Assembly (NCBI GenBank): GCA_018195615.1
Contig: JAGTPG010000001.1
Span: 682,001-746,000 of the forward strand
Length of the DNA: 64,000 nucleotides
Origin: Streptomyces tuirus
Lineage (GTDB): Bacteria > Actinomycetota > Actinomycetes > Streptomycetales > Streptomycetaceae
Direction: 5' to 3'
Shown here: positions 9,605-18,438 of the stretch, piece after piece
Numbering within the stretch: the stretch's first letter is position 1
How the letters are laid out: the number at the start of each line of letters is the position of its first letter
Made by a program: the position numbers and the translations under genes
The notes under the pieces: model-generated
The model's database searches: none
What the model saw: the letters and a program-made list of their open reading frames with translations, nothing else
What the model was told of the DNA's origin: nothing

Positions 9605-10365
9605 GAGAAGCGGGGACGGAACCCGTACTTGGCCAACTCTGCGTTGAACTCCTCCTTGGGAGCCGTGCGGAAGTCGGCTGGCGGAACGGTCTGGCGGGAT
9701 CCTTGGCCCGGGTCGGGCCGCGGTTGACGCGGCCGCTCCGGCTCCGGCTGTCCGGGGGGCGCCGGCTCCGGGTCGGGCTTCCGAGCCCAGTGCGGCTTGC
9801 GCTCAAGCAGGTCCGTCAGATCGGACTGGATGAGGTCGGTGTCGATGTCGCCGGACTCGTCGACGTACTTCGACGGGTCACGCATCAGCACGTCCACCGC
9901 ATCGGTCGGGTCCGCGAACTGACTGACGGCATGCACCTTGATCTCGCCGGTGACAGCGCGGGCAGTGGCCTTTGCGGCCTTCTCCGCCAGACGCTCCGCC
10001 TTCGCAGTCGCCCTCTCCAACTCGGTGCGATCGCGGTCCTCGAAAGCTTCGACCTTCTTGGCCAGGGCGGCGAGCTGCTTCTTGGCGGCGGCGGCCTCCT
10101 GCTTGGCGGCAGCCTTCTCAGCCTTCATCCGCTCCAGGGCCTTCTTGCCCGCGTCGCCGAGCTTGTCCGCCCCCTCCGGGTCCGGCTCTTCCTCCGGCTC
10201 CTCGGGAGTCTCCGACTCTGCCGGTTCCGCAGGCTCGTCCGGCGTGGCCGGCTCGGGCTCCTCTGGGGTCTCCGGCTTCGGCGGTTCGATCGGATCGTCG
10301 TCGTGTCGGGTCAGGGTGAACCAAGTGGCGCCGGTTGCCGGAGCCAGGTCGATCATGTCGGACAT
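9601..10365 (-). CDS. Capsid scaffolding protein
   Basis: 254 residues from ATG 10365, which has AAAGGAG upstream. Acidic Glu/Pro-rich N-terminus, a long Lys/Ala/Glu coiled coil (about residues 70-140), and a Pro-rich basic C-terminus ending KYGFRPRFS. This layout is the standard one for phage scaffold proteins, and the gene is directly upstream of protease and capsid. No internal catalytic motif was seen. Confidence 0.85.
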   Translation of the reverse strand: MSDMIDLAPATGATWFTLTRHDDDPIEPPKPETPEEPEPATPDEPAEPAESETPEEPEEEPDPEGADKLGDAGKKALERMKAEKAAAKQEAAAAKKQLAALAKKVEAFEDRDRTELERATAKAERLAEKAAKATARAVTGEIKVHAVSQFADPTDAVDVLMRDPSKYVDESGDIDTDLIQSDLTDLLERKPHWARKPDPEPAPPGQPEPERPRQPRPDPGQGSRQTVPPADFRTAPKEEFNAELAKYGFRPRFS

Positions 10366-10394
10366 TGCGTCCGCTCCTTTGGTGTACGTGAAAC

Positions 10395-10411
10395 GGCACC
10401 CTTGCGGTGCC
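10395..10411 (-). terminator. Small hairpin before the scaffold gene
   Basis: On the minus strand GGCACC, a short GCAAG loop and GGTGCC are followed by GTTTC. It lies just before the scaffold ribosome binding site. A weak terminator or attenuator is possible. Confidence 0.4.
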
Positions 10412-10454
10412 TGTTGAGGGATTACTCCGCACCACTGCGGCGCAGAAGGAGGCA

Positions 10455-10721
10455 TCAGAACGCCTTCGGGGCCCTACTGACCCCCGGCATCACGTCGCCT
10501 CGCAGAGTCGCGGCGCGGCGCTCGGCATCGTGAACTTGCTTTGCGCTCCGCACCTCCTGAAGGCGCAGCAGCTCGGCGATCAGCTCCGTCTTCTCCCGCT
10601 CGGCGCGCTGACAGCGGTACTGCCACTGGCGAGCGCGGGCCTTCCAGTACTCAAGCGTTCCCGCGGGGATCGACGGATCGATGCCGTCAAGGTCGCTCTC
10701 TGGATGATCCGAGCTGGACAT
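10455..10721 (-). CDS. Small coiled-coil phage protein
   Basis: 88 residues from ATG 10721, with AAGGGG upstream. The sequence is a Glu/Arg/Gln-rich helix (EYWKARARQWQYRCQRAEREK) with heptad-like repeats. It is bounded by hairpins on both sides, next to the inserted HNH gene. Unknown function; may assist head assembly. Confidence 0.55.
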   Translation of the reverse strand: MSSSDHPESDLDGIDPSIPAGTLEYWKARARQWQYRCQRAEREKTELIAELLRLQEVRSAKQVHDAERRAATLRGDVMPGVSRAPKAF

Positions 10722-10747
10722 TGCGTCCCCTTCGTTGGCATGCGAAA

Positions 10748-10768
10748 GGGGCGCCATTGCGGCGCCCC
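10748..10768 (-). terminator. Rho-independent terminator after the inserted HNH gene
   Basis: On the minus strand GGGGCGCC, loop GCAAT and GGCGCCCC are followed by TTTCGC. It closes the separate HNH transcription unit within the head operon. Confidence 0.65.
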
Positions 10769-10822
10769 TCGATGTGGTGCGGTTTAGGTCACACAGTTGC
10801 GGCGTGCGTCAGGCGAATCGAC

Positions 10823-11401
10823 TCAGCGATCGCCCTTGCGGCTATTGCAGACGGCGTGCGCAAGCTGAACGTTGTCCGGTTCGTGCGTGCCGCCCAGCGC
10901 AAGTGGTATGACGTGGTCGATGGTCACGCTCTGAGGGTGAGGCCACTTCAGTGACCGATCGATCTGCTTGTCGCAAATCTTGCAAGTCCCGTCGTCCCTG
11001 ACCCATATCTCATCTCGGTCCACAGGGGCGACGAATGCGTCAATCAGGCGGGCGCGTCGCCGCTGATTCTTTTCTGTGACTGCTCCAGCATTCGCAAGTC
11101 GCCATTTTCGATACTGCTCGGCGATTGCTGTCTTGTTCCCCTCGCGATAGGCTGCCAAGCGGGCGCTGACGTACTCACTATTCTTCTGACGCCACTTCTT
11201 GTCAGCACGAGCACCTTGGGCGCTCCTGCGAGCCCTGAAGTCAGGGTCTGATGCGTTTCGCCGATAGTACTCAAGCGAGATCGCTCGCCTGCATGGCTTA
11301 CACGGCTGCTGCGCTCGCCCTTTGGACAGGTAGTATTCCTGTACAGGTTTCTCGGCATCACACTTGCTGCATTTCTTGACGTCGGAGGTATCATTCTTCA
11401 C
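10823..11401 (-). CDS. HNH endonuclease, inserted in the head operon
   Basis: About 192 residues from GTG 11401. An N-terminal zinc ribbon (KKCSKCDAEKP and CKPCRR) precedes a basic helical region and a C-terminal HNH fold (CKICDKQI, TIDHVIPLALGGTHEPDNVQLAH, CNSRKGDR). Local base composition is less G+C-rich than its neighbours, it has its own -10-like promoter (11470) and terminator, and it interrupts the usual MuF-scaffold junction. These point to a mobile, homing-type nuclease. An alternative start at 11449 would add 16 residues. Confidence 0.8.
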   Translation of the reverse strand: MKNDTSDVKKCSKCDAEKPVQEYYLSKGRAQQPCKPCRRAISLEYYRRNASDPDFRARRSAQGARADKKWRQKNSEYVSARLAAYREGNKTAIAEQYRKWRLANAGAVTEKNQRRRARLIDAFVAPVDRDEIWVRDDGTCKICDKQIDRSLKWPHPQSVTIDHVIPLALGGTHEPDNVQLAHAVCNSRKGDR

Positions 11402-11469
11402 GTCAGCCTGCTCTCTCAGGTTGGCCACGCCCCGGGGGTGTTCCCGCACCCGCCGGGGTCTTTCGGTCT

Positions 11470-11478
11470 ATTATCGCA
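11470..11478 (-). promoter_or_regulatory. Promoter -10 element of the inserted HNH gene
   Basis: TGCGATAAT on the minus strand is an extended -10 (TGN-GATAAT). It lies about 70 bases before the HNH start, in an AT-richer stretch. No clear -35 box was seen. Confidence 0.5.
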
Positions 11479-11507
11479 TCGAATTCGACACCCTCAGCGG
11501 GATTCCC

Positions 11508-12494
11508 CTACAAGAGATAGCCATTTCTGCGCAGCAGCCGGAGTTGTTCATCACGCCCGTCCGTGACGCGAAAAATCTCCTCAGGCGTCAAACGTGGCGC
11601 AGTCAAGCGCGAGTAGCGCTCACCCGGTCGCTTAACGAACTCGCCGCCGGCCCGGCGCATGCGGCTGCCGAACAGGCCGCGCTTCGTTGTCCCTTCCGAC
11701 GTGACCACCAGGTCACGGCCGAACATGTGCGCCGTCGACATGCCGCGGCGAGCATTCACGACCTGCCCGACATCGGCGCCCGCCCTGATGGCGCGCGCAC
11801 CATCCACAGTGAAGGCCTTCCGCTGCTGATCCGTCGACATCCGATCGAACAGCTGCTTCGGCGTCGGAACGCCGGGCCACTCGCGCTCGCGAAGTGGGAT
11901 GGTCTCGCAATCACACAGCGGATGCCGTAGGAATCCCTCTGAGTACGTGTACATGCGGCCGGACAGGATGATGCACCGTGCACAGGCTGGCAGTTGCACG
12001 ATGCGCACGTAGGCGACACAGGATCGGTTCGCCGCCATGCTCACCTGGTCCGCCGACCGTGCCGCATCCGCCACCGACGTAGACGCGTACCGGGCCATGT
12101 CGGCGAGGCCACCGAGCATCGCCTCCTCGGGAGGCATTCCGGCAGCCAGCCGCCTCCGCACACCGATCGCGGGCAGGAACAGCAGCGTCTCCAACGGGCC
12201 GCCGTCCGGGGCAATCCCCGCGAAAGCAGAAGCAACCAGCGTCGCCTCCGCCAGCGCCGAACCACCCTGCGCGGCCATCTGCGCGGCAATGTAGGCCTGC
12301 GCCGCGTCCGCAACGGACAGCTGCCCGGCCACGACGGAATCCACGATCTCGGCGCCCGCCTGGCCGAGGAGATCCGCCTCGACCGACTCGGCGGACAGAC
12401 TGCGCCAGATCTGCTGAATTCGCTCGACAATCACCCGGATCGTCAGCGACACCTGCTCATAGCGGGCCCGTCCGAGCTCAGCCGCCTCCGCCAC
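11508..12494 (-). CDS. MuF-like minor head protein
   Basis: About 328 residues from GTG 12494 overlapping the portal stop. Helical N-terminus, then a central motif LPACARCIILSGRMY with a nearby HPLCDCETIPL (paired Cys and His, metal-binding) typical of VG15/SPP1 gp7-like head morphogenesis proteins found after portals. The C-terminus has a TPEEIFRVT region. It probably sits at the portal vertex and may be ejected with DNA. The longer reading from 12587 runs into the portal gene and is unlikely. Confidence 0.75.
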   Translation of the reverse strand: MAEAAELGRARYEQVSLTIRVIVERIQQIWRSLSAESVEADLLGQAGAEIVDSVVAGQLSVADAAQAYIAAQMAAQGGSALAEATLVASAFAGIAPDGGPLETLLFLPAIGVRRRLAAGMPPEEAMLGGLADMARYASTSVADAARSADQVSMAANRSCVAYVRIVQLPACARCIILSGRMYTYSEGFLRHPLCDCETIPLREREWPGVPTPKQLFDRMSTDQQRKAFTVDGARAIRAGADVGQVVNARRGMSTAHMFGRDLVVTSEGTTKRGLFGSRMRRAGGEFVKRPGERYSRLTAPRLTPEEIFRVTDGRDEQLRLLRRNGYLL

Positions 12495-13926
12495 CAGCAA
12501 CCTCAGCCATCTCCGGAACCAGCTCAGGCTTCGGCGGATCCGCGACTGGCGCATCCGGTTTCGGCCCGAACAGTGGCACCACGTCACCGTCGGCGAGGCG
12601 CTGCATCACCGCACGGGCGGCCTCTTCGTCCTGCTCTTCCATGCGAGCGATCTGCGCCTGGCTATAGCCGAGATCCTCGCGGGTCTGCCGCAGCGGCACG
12701 ATCTTCGCCTGGAACTTCTTCACCGATGCGTCCGCGATCTGCGCGACCGTCGGCGTGGAGGCGTCCCGCCAGATCGTTTCCAGGGCACGGGCGTCCGCAT
12801 TCCAGTCGCCGTCACGGACGCGCAGCACGAGCCGCATCACCCGCTCCCACGCCCCGCCCCACGCCCGTTGTTTCCGCTCGGCCCGCTTGACCAGACGCGT
12901 CTCGCTCGAGCGGATCGCGTCCGCAGAAGCGGGGTTCGCCGTGGACTGGCCTAGGAAGTGCGGCGGCAGCCCGGAGAGGGAAGCAACGAGCTTGGCGAGC
13001 TGCTCGAGGGTGGAGTGGAAGTTCCGCAGGTCCGCCTCGGGGAACTGAATGACGTCGGCGCCGTCGTCCTTCTTGTTCTTCTCCGTCGCCCACATCCGGC
13101 CGATGATCCGGCTGAACGCGCTGAGCCTGCGGCCCTGCTCGTCGACGAAGTCCTCCTCGCCGAACCCGAACGCCACACGCCGCGGCGTCGCGTGATACTC
13201 GGCGGACACCATCATGTCCGTGGCGATCTTGCAGGCGGCATCCGACAGAGGGATCACATCCGCCAACTCGCTCGTACCGTCGGCGCACTTCAGACGCGGA
13301 CGGTTCGCCAGCACCTCCACAGGAACCGCATCCATCCCATGGTCATCCCGCGGAAACTCCGGATCCTCCACCCACTCGCCGCTGTCCTTCACCCACCAGA
13401 CCGTCACATCCGGCAGATACAGCGTCGCGTGATCCACGGCCGCCGCGCCCTCGCCCTCACGCCACCGCTTCACCGCAGCCGCCACCCGACGCGTCCGCGG
13501 GTCATGCTCCGCGTACACGTCCAGCGCCGACTCCACCGTCACGATCGGCGTATCCGGATCAGCATCGTTGGAGCCGACCACGACATACGCCCGTCGCATC
13601 ACCAGGGCGTCAAGATGCCCCTGCTGCGACTGCTCATCCAGATCATTCGCCTGCCAGATCCGCCACAACTCCGCATCAGCCTCAGCCTCACCCGGGAAGC
13701 GGAAGCCCTCAACGTCCAGGCGCTCCTCGATCGAGTCGACCACCAGCCGCGGCCAGTTCACCACGACCTGCCGCACCGACTCCTCGAGTTCCCGCTGCAA
13801 CTCCGGCGCCATATAGGAGAGCGGCTGCTTGCCCTCGTAATACGAGTTCAGCCGCTCCAACTCCCGCTTCTCCCGGTCATGGCATGCGATCAGATGCTTC
13901 AGCCACTCCAGCTCGGTGCGCTCCAC
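12478..13926 (-). CDS. Portal protein (SPP1 gp6-like)
   Basis: 482 residues, the usual portal length. It starts with a helical stem (LEWLKHLIACHDREKRELERLNSYYEGKQP) and carries the family pattern of beta sandwich, tunnel helices (LSGLPPHFLGQ, SADAIRSSETRLVKRAERK) and a helical clip. The C-terminus is acidic and Gly-rich. The gene follows the large terminase at normal spacing and precedes MuF, so it forms the packaging channel. Confidence 0.9.
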   Translation of the reverse strand: MERTELEWLKHLIACHDREKRELERLNSYYEGKQPLSYMAPELQRELEESVRQVVVNWPRLVVDSIEERLDVEGFRFPGEAEADAELWRIWQANDLDEQSQQGHLDALVMRRAYVVVGSNDADPDTPIVTVESALDVYAEHDPRTRRVAAAVKRWREGEGAAAVDHATLYLPDVTVWWVKDSGEWVEDPEFPRDDHGMDAVPVEVLANRPRLKCADGTSELADVIPLSDAACKIATDMMVSAEYHATPRRVAFGFGEEDFVDEQGRRLSAFSRIIGRMWATEKNKKDDGADVIQFPEADLRNFHSTLEQLAKLVASLSGLPPHFLGQSTANPASADAIRSSETRLVKRAERKQRAWGGAWERVMRLVLRVRDGDWNADARALETIWRDASTPTVAQIADASVKKFQAKIVPLRQTREDLGYSQAQIARMEEQDEEAARAVMQRLADGDVVPLFGPKPDAPVADPPKPELVPEMAEVAGGGGG

Positions 13927-13940
13927 AGCTCACCTCGCCC

Positions 13941-15560
13941 TCACCGCAAAACCAGCATCTTCGACCTGCGCTTCTTCGGCTTTGCCTGGCCTGCGGCGAT
14001 CGCATCGCCAGCAGCCTCGTGAGCGAGGATGCTCGGAATCACCGCGTCGATCTTCTGTGTGGGTGATGCCTTCGTCAGCACGTACCTGCCGCCCGAGCGG
14101 GCAGCCTTACGGGCATTCCGCATGTGGACGGCCGTCGCCTCACAGCCGTCGTGCCGGAACGGCGAGTCCGACTTCGTGACATCCGTCAGCAGACGCTCGG
14201 CCGCCGCATGCATCTGCACGGCCCTGTACGTGTACCAGCGCACCACGCGCTTCTCGCCATACTTCTCCGCAGCGGCATCAATCTCCGACTCCCAGTACGG
14301 CGGATCCGCATACAGGCGCAGCACGTTGTACCGGGTGAACACCTCGTCGATGGCGGCCTGCACCTCCAGGCGCGGCACCTGTCCGCCGTAGTCGGCTGGA
14401 TTCCACACGGTCGGCAGATCATCCGGCCCGTAAGTCGGTGTGAACTGGTAGCCGTCCAGGGTCTCGAGGCGAAGCGCCGTCCAGTCGTCGATGTCCGAGC
14501 CGTCGAAGCCAGCCACCACATCCGTACCGTCCGGCACCTCACGGACGTCGGCGAGAGCATCCCAGGCGTCGCCGTTCATCCACGACCCGGCGCCGTACAC
14601 GACCCGGTTCCCGAAGAACCGCTCCGCCTGCTGCGGATCCCGCTCCAGCAACTCCGCAGCCTCAGCCTCGATCGCATCGAGGTCGACGTGCGTCGAGCCG
14701 CCATACACGAACCGGTGGATTTTCCGGCGCTCCGTCTTGTTCTTGTACGACAGCGACGCCGGCGGCACCCGGTGGAAACGGAAGATGTCCTTGACCTTTG
14801 CCTCGGCAGTGCGCTGCGCCACCGACTCCTCCGACGGATCCCAGCAGTTCGTGGTCTCCAGCGACCTGCCGCCCATGCCGGCCGCACCTCGGCGCTGCGT
14901 CTCCGCAACCCGCACCATCTTGTTGCCGACCGTCCACAGCTGCGTTTCGTCCTGCAGCACGAACGTCACGGGGTTCCCCAGGCGGGACTGCGCGGACGAC
15001 GTCACCACGTCGATGCGGCCATCATTGGGGAGGCGGATGAACTGCTCCCCCACCCGCATCAGCTCACCGAGCGGACCGTAACGGATCATCGACTGCAGCG
15101 GGCGATAGACGTTGTCGGTCTGCTCCTCCGAGAACGCCGTGATCTGCACCAGCGGTGTCGGCCACGGCCGGCCCATCGGCTCACCCGGCTCGTACTCGTA
15201 CACCCAACCGCAGCCACAACCCCACGCCCGGCAGTCATACACCTCACCGCCCCGGGCCCAGCCCCCGAACACCGCCGGACCCACACCCTCAAGCGCGCAC
15301 ATCGCGGCAGTCCACGGACCTTTCCCGATCTTCTGAGGAGCCACGCACTGCCCGCGGCGATAGTGGAACGCCGGCGCCAACTGGCCCACCGCGGCCTGCG
15401 GCTTCACCCGGTAAAAGTTCGCCGTGCACCACAGCTGCCAGTCGTACATCTGGAACGGCTCGCCCTTGCGGAAGCCATCCGGCACCACACAGTGATGCTC
15501 AACCCAGTCCGCCGCCACCCACAGCGTGGGAAAGTCGACAACGAACTCAGTCTCCGTCAC
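13941..15560 (-). CDS. Terminase large subunit
   Basis: 539 residues. ATPase domain: deviant Walker A APQKIGKGPW (about 77), Walker B plus catalytic acid FVLQDET (about 207). Nuclease domain: acidic residues in AGFDGSDIDDW, RLYADPPYWESEID and KIDAVIPSILAHEAAGDA. It cuts and pumps the genome into the prohead. The start overlaps the small subunit by 14 bases. The HNH gene beyond the small subunit supports an HK97-like cos packaging system. Confidence 0.95.
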   Translation of the reverse strand: MTETEFVVDFPTLWVAADWVEHHCVVPDGFRKGEPFQMYDWQLWCTANFYRVKPQAAVGQLAPAFHYRRGQCVAPQKIGKGPWTAAMCALEGVGPAVFGGWARGGEVYDCRAWGCGCGWVYEYEPGEPMGRPWPTPLVQITAFSEEQTDNVYRPLQSMIRYGPLGELMRVGEQFIRLPNDGRIDVVTSSAQSRLGNPVTFVLQDETQLWTVGNKMVRVAETQRRGAAGMGGRSLETTNCWDPSEESVAQRTAEAKVKDIFRFHRVPPASLSYKNKTERRKIHRFVYGGSTHVDLDAIEAEAAELLERDPQQAERFFGNRVVYGAGSWMNGDAWDALADVREVPDGTDVVAGFDGSDIDDWTALRLETLDGYQFTPTYGPDDLPTVWNPADYGGQVPRLEVQAAIDEVFTRYNVLRLYADPPYWESEIDAAAEKYGEKRVVRWYTYRAVQMHAAAERLLTDVTKSDSPFRHDGCEATAVHMRNARKAARSGGRYVLTKASPTQKIDAVIPSILAHEAAGDAIAAGQAKPKKRRSKMLVLR

Positions 15561-16011
15561 CGGGAACGACCTTCAGCCGCGTGCGTGCGGACGCACGCCG
15601 TGCGGGTCCCCGCTTTGCAGGCGCCCGCGGCTCCGGCTCCTCAGCCGTGATCCGCCAACGGTTCGCCCGCATCCCCGGCGTCGTCAACCCCAACGAGTCC
15701 GCCATCTGCCGGATGAGAGTCGACAGATTCACCCGCGAGTCCATCAGCTCCGCCTCGGAGAAGCGTCGCACATACAGCGCCACCTCAAGCTCCTGCCCGA
15801 ACCGCTCCCACATGATCGCCTGCGGCTTCAACCACAGTGCTTCCCACAGCTCGGCCTCACGGATGCTCTGCTCACTCAACGGCCAGTCGGGCGTTGCGCC
15901 CTGGCGGCCATCCGCGGGCAGGATCGTCCACTCGCCGGCATCCCGGTCGCGCCTCAGCGCGTTCGGGTCAGGGGCGGGACCAGATCGTGCGCGTGCTCCA
16001 CCCTTCGTCAT
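15547..16011 (-). CDS. Terminase small subunit
   Basis: 154 residues from ATG 16011, which has GGAG 9 bases upstream; the upstream in-frame extension lies in the cos region. Contains LSEQSIREAELWEALWLKPQ and NLSTLIRQMADSLGLTTPGM, matching the P27-like/HK97-like small terminase helices, with a basic C-terminal tail. It recognises the packaging site, probably in the adjacent upstream gap. Confidence 0.8.
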   Translation of the reverse strand: MTKGGARARSGPAPDPNALRRDRDAGEWTILPADGRQGATPDWPLSEQSIREAELWEALWLKPQAIMWERFGQELEVALYVRRFSEAELMDSRVNLSTLIRQMADSLGLTTPGMRANRWRITAEEPEPRAPAKRGPARRASARTRLKVVPGDGD

Positions 16012-16403
16012 ACCGATCACTCCAACTGCCGCATTGCGCGGTCTGAATGGCCGGCGCCTTGCGCAACCGGCAACCCCGTTGAAGATCAACAGGGAAGTTC
16101 TGATCTTGGGAAACTTTCTCGGGCCCTCCCCGGCGGTCCCGCAGGCGCGCGCGGGCGCGGGCGTGCCCCCGGGTGCGCGCGCGTGCGCGCGCGAGGATCT
16201 TGATCGTGATCGTTTCGCTGTGATCAATTCCGGATCGATCTTGGATCACGGGCTGCTTTGATCTTCGATTCGCCGTCAACTCGATCACACGGCGACGCTA
16301 ACAACGCTCGTAGTCGTCTCGCCCTCGCCTCGGCAGAGCATCAGGCACGACTACGGTGACCCGCTGCTGCCCCGGATGCCGCCGTCACCCCTACTGCGGC
16401 GGT
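16012..16403. other. Putative cos/pac region, GATC-rich
   Basis: This 392-base gap between HNH and small terminase has no gene. Eleven GATC sites lie within about 16082-16286, and a very GC-rich stretch of alternating CG repeats lies at about 16140-16195. Gaps next to HNH and terminase genes usually hold the cos or pac site. The exact cut site cannot be seen. Confidence 0.5.
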
Positions 16404-16787
16404 CTACTGTGCCGCCCATCCGCCTGGTTGGTGCCTGGCGGTCTCCCTGGCATGACAGGCCTGGCATAGCCCGCGTCCGTGCCGCGGGTCGTTGGGGTCG
16501 AGGCCGGCGGCGGCCAGCTCACGTCGGCTCATGGGGTGGTGGTCGGCGTGCTGGCTGGGTTGGCTGCAGGGTTCGCCGTGGCCGTGGCTCCGCTCGGTGC
16601 ACACGCAGTGCGGGTCGCGGGTGAGGACAGCGGCACGGAAGGTGTTGCGGTGCTTGGCTCCGTAGCCGCGCTGGCTGGCACTGCCACGGCGGCGCTCTGC
16701 CTTGGCCTGGCAGCCGGCACAGCGACCGCCGGTCGTGTACTCGGGACAGCCTGGTGTGGGGCAGATGGACATGGCACGTCTGGGCAT
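16404..16787 (-). CDS. Packaging-associated HNH endonuclease
   Basis: 127 residues from ATG 16787, with GGAGG 5 bases upstream. Has MSICPTPGCPEYT zinc-knuckle start, GYGAKHRNTFRAAVLTRD, then HNH residues HADHHPMSRREL and GLCQACHARETARHQ. HNH genes next to small terminase are needed for cos cleavage in HK97-like phages, so a role in DNA packaging is likely. Confidence 0.85.
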   Translation of the reverse strand: MPRRAMSICPTPGCPEYTTGGRCAGCQAKAERRRGSASQRGYGAKHRNTFRAAVLTRDPHCVCTERSHGHGEPCSQPSQHADHHPMSRRELAAAGLDPNDPRHGRGLCQACHARETARHQPGGWAAQ

Positions 16788-16809
16788 GTCCACCTCCGTG
16801 CCACTGTGG

Positions 16810-16986
16810 CTACTGGGTGGGCGGCAGGTATCTGGTGTGCCCGTCGGGGATGTGGGTGATGGTGACGCGGCGTCGGCGTGCTGCGAGGTAGACGGGGATC
16901 CAGAGTCCTACGGTGCAGACGATCATTGTCCAGTGGAAGGCGATGAGGATCCAGCCCATCTTCCGCCTCGTCTTGATTTTCGCCAT
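16810..16986 (-). CDS. Small membrane protein
   Basis: 58 residues from ATG 16986: basic start, one or two hydrophobic helices (GWILIAFHWTMIVCTVGLW) and a basic tail ending YLPPTQ. The site before it is GGGGGACGAC. Function unknown; a role in lysis control or membrane sealing is conceivable. Confidence 0.6.
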   Translation of the reverse strand: MAKIKTRRKMGWILIAFHWTMIVCTVGLWIPVYLAARRRRVTITHIPDGHTRYLPPTQ

Positions 16987-17072
16987 GTCGTCCCCCTCGT
17001 GCCGTGCCGACACGGGGAGCGTAGGGGCGAACTCTGGCGCTTGGAGATGCTGTGACGGTCTTGTGACCGGAA

Positions 17073-17411
17073 CTAGGACGGCTCGCTGTGCGGCAGGGCT
17101 TCACGTGCGCTGGGCGAGATGGCGTCGGACCGGTATTCGGCGAGGGCCTCGTGTACGCGGTGTTCGCTCCAGTCAGCGGAGTCCCACCATTCGATGGCCT
17201 TCCACACGTTCTCCAGTCGCCGGATTCGGACGCCTGCTCGGATCTGCCATTGCCGGAAGAGTGCGAGGAGTTCCTCGGTTTCGGTTGCGGCGTCCTGTGC
17301 GTAGCCGAGGGCGGCGAGGCGGTCGGCCATATCACGTAGGTCGTGCTGTCGGTTCTGGAGGTCTTCGAGGTCGCATGCCTCGTAGAGGTAGTTGTAGCTG
17401 CCGCCGCTCAC
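17073..17411 (-). CDS. Conserved phage protein MSGGSYNYLY
   Basis: 112 residues starting at GTG 17411. The N-terminal MSGGSYNYLYEA followed by helices with RHDLRDMADRLAALG recurs in actinobacterial and other phages, but without known function. C-terminal half has WWDSADWSEHRVHEALAEYR. No catalytic motif seen. Confidence 0.65.
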   Translation of the reverse strand: MSGGSYNYLYEACDLEDLQNRQHDLRDMADRLAALGYAQDAATETEELLALFRQWQIRAGVRIRRLENVWKAIEWWDSADWSEHRVHEALAEYRSDAISPSAREALPHSEPS

Positions 17412-17420
17412 GATGTCTCC

Positions 17421-17657
17421 TCAGTCGTCGTCGCGGCTGTCGACATATCCGCCGTTCTCGATCTCGAGTGCGGCGGTGAGCATGCCGATTGTGGTGATCC
17501 AGTCGAGGGATTCGCTGACGCCTTTGACGAGGCTGACGGTTCCGTCGGCTTTCACGATCTTCAGGAGGACGTGGGCGTCGACGGGCATGTCGCCTTCGTC
17601 GAGGTCGATGGTGACGCCGAGTGAGTCGAGGATCTGCCCGATCTTCTGGTCGGCCAC
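17421..17657 (-). CDS. Small phage protein
   Basis: 78 residues from GTG 17657. Acidic helical and beta pattern (QILDSLGVTIDLDEGDMP, LLKIVKADGTVS). Nothing recognised. It lies in a run of tightly packed genes leading to the packaging block. Confidence 0.55.
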   Translation of the reverse strand: MADQKIGQILDSLGVTIDLDEGDMPVDAHVLLKIVKADGTVSLVKGVSESLDWITTIGMLTAALEIENGGYVDSRDDD

Positions 17658-17659
17658 GA

Positions 17660-17863
17660 CTACTCCTCGGGGCTGCGTTCGGTGTCGCTGCTGAGGGACC
17701 AGTCTCCGAAGCCGGCCCGCGGGTCGGGTGGCGTGTGGGCGACGACTCCGTATAGCCGGACGGCGGTGTCTTCGGCGCGTGCGAGTGGCTCGTCGTCGCT
17801 GCCGTTGATCTCGACGGTGACTTCTCGCGTGCCGTCGGACAGCTTCACCGTCACGTCAGGCAT
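17660..17863 (-). CDS. Small beta-rich phage protein
   Basis: About 67 residues from ATG 17863 (MPDVTVKLSDGTREVTVEI), overlapping the previous gene by 8 bases. Alternating hydrophobic residues suggest a small beta fold; no family recognised. Confidence 0.55.
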   Translation of the reverse strand: MPDVTVKLSDGTREVTVEINGSDDEPLARAEDTAVRLYGVVAHTPPDPRAGFGDWSLSSDTERSPEE

Positions 17864-18407
17864 CGGCTTCGGTCTGCTTGCCGTTGAGGGCGGCATCGAT
17901 CAGGTCGGCCACGGGCTCCCATGTGCGGGTGGTGGCTCTGATGCGGGCTGACTCCTGACGGACGCGTTCGAGGGCCTCGGCCTGGGTGTCCCGGTCCTTG
18001 CGGAGTCCGGCGGCGGCGTTGCGGATGTCGTCCCAGTCGCGGGTGCGGTCTATGCCGAGGGCGTCGAGGAGGGCGGCCTTGTGGCTAGCGAGGCGGTCCA
18101 TGTCTCGGGCGATCTCGGTGCGCTCGTCTGCCAGTTGCTGCGCGCTGAAGGCTGATGTGATCTTGCCGATGGTGGCGCCGGTTTCTTCGGCGACCTGCTG
18201 GAGGTAGGCGGTGGTGTCGTTGGCGGGGATGTCGATGGTGTCTTCGAACAGGAGGACGGCGCGGGCGCCGATCAGTTCGGCTGTGGTCAGGCCAGCGTTG
18301 GCGATGGCCTCTGCGGCGTCTCCGTCGACTTGGTCGACGACGAGGACGAATGGCGGCCGGTCGTCGCTGCTGCCTTCGGGGAGTTCGAGGATCTGCAAGC
18401 GGGCCAT
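17856..18407 (-). CDS. Coiled-coil phage protein
   Basis: 183 residues: an alpha/beta N-terminal half with PPFVLVVDQVDGDAAEAIA, then a helical C-terminal half (DERTEIARDMDRLASHKAALLDALG). Function unknown. Starts ATG 18407, gap of 31 bases from the upstream gene. Confidence 0.6.
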   Translation of the reverse strand: MARLQILELPEGSSDDRPPFVLVVDQVDGDAAEAIANAGLTTAELIGARAVLLFEDTIDIPANDTTAYLQQVAEETGATIGKITSAFSAQQLADERTEIARDMDRLASHKAALLDALGIDRTRDWDDIRNAAAGLRKDRDTQAEALERVRQESARIRATTRTWEPVADLIDAALNGKQTEADA

Positions 18408-18438
18408 GCGGGATACCTCTTCTGCGGGTTGAGGTTTG

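Noticed and set aside
10396..10768. Small repeats as a CRISPR array
   Set aside because: They are unrelated hairpins with no repeat-spacer periodicity; no array was seen anywhere.
14124..15650. 508-codon plus-strand frame opposite the large terminase
   Set aside because: Arg/His-rich antisense frame with no domain; the minus strand has all terminase motifs.
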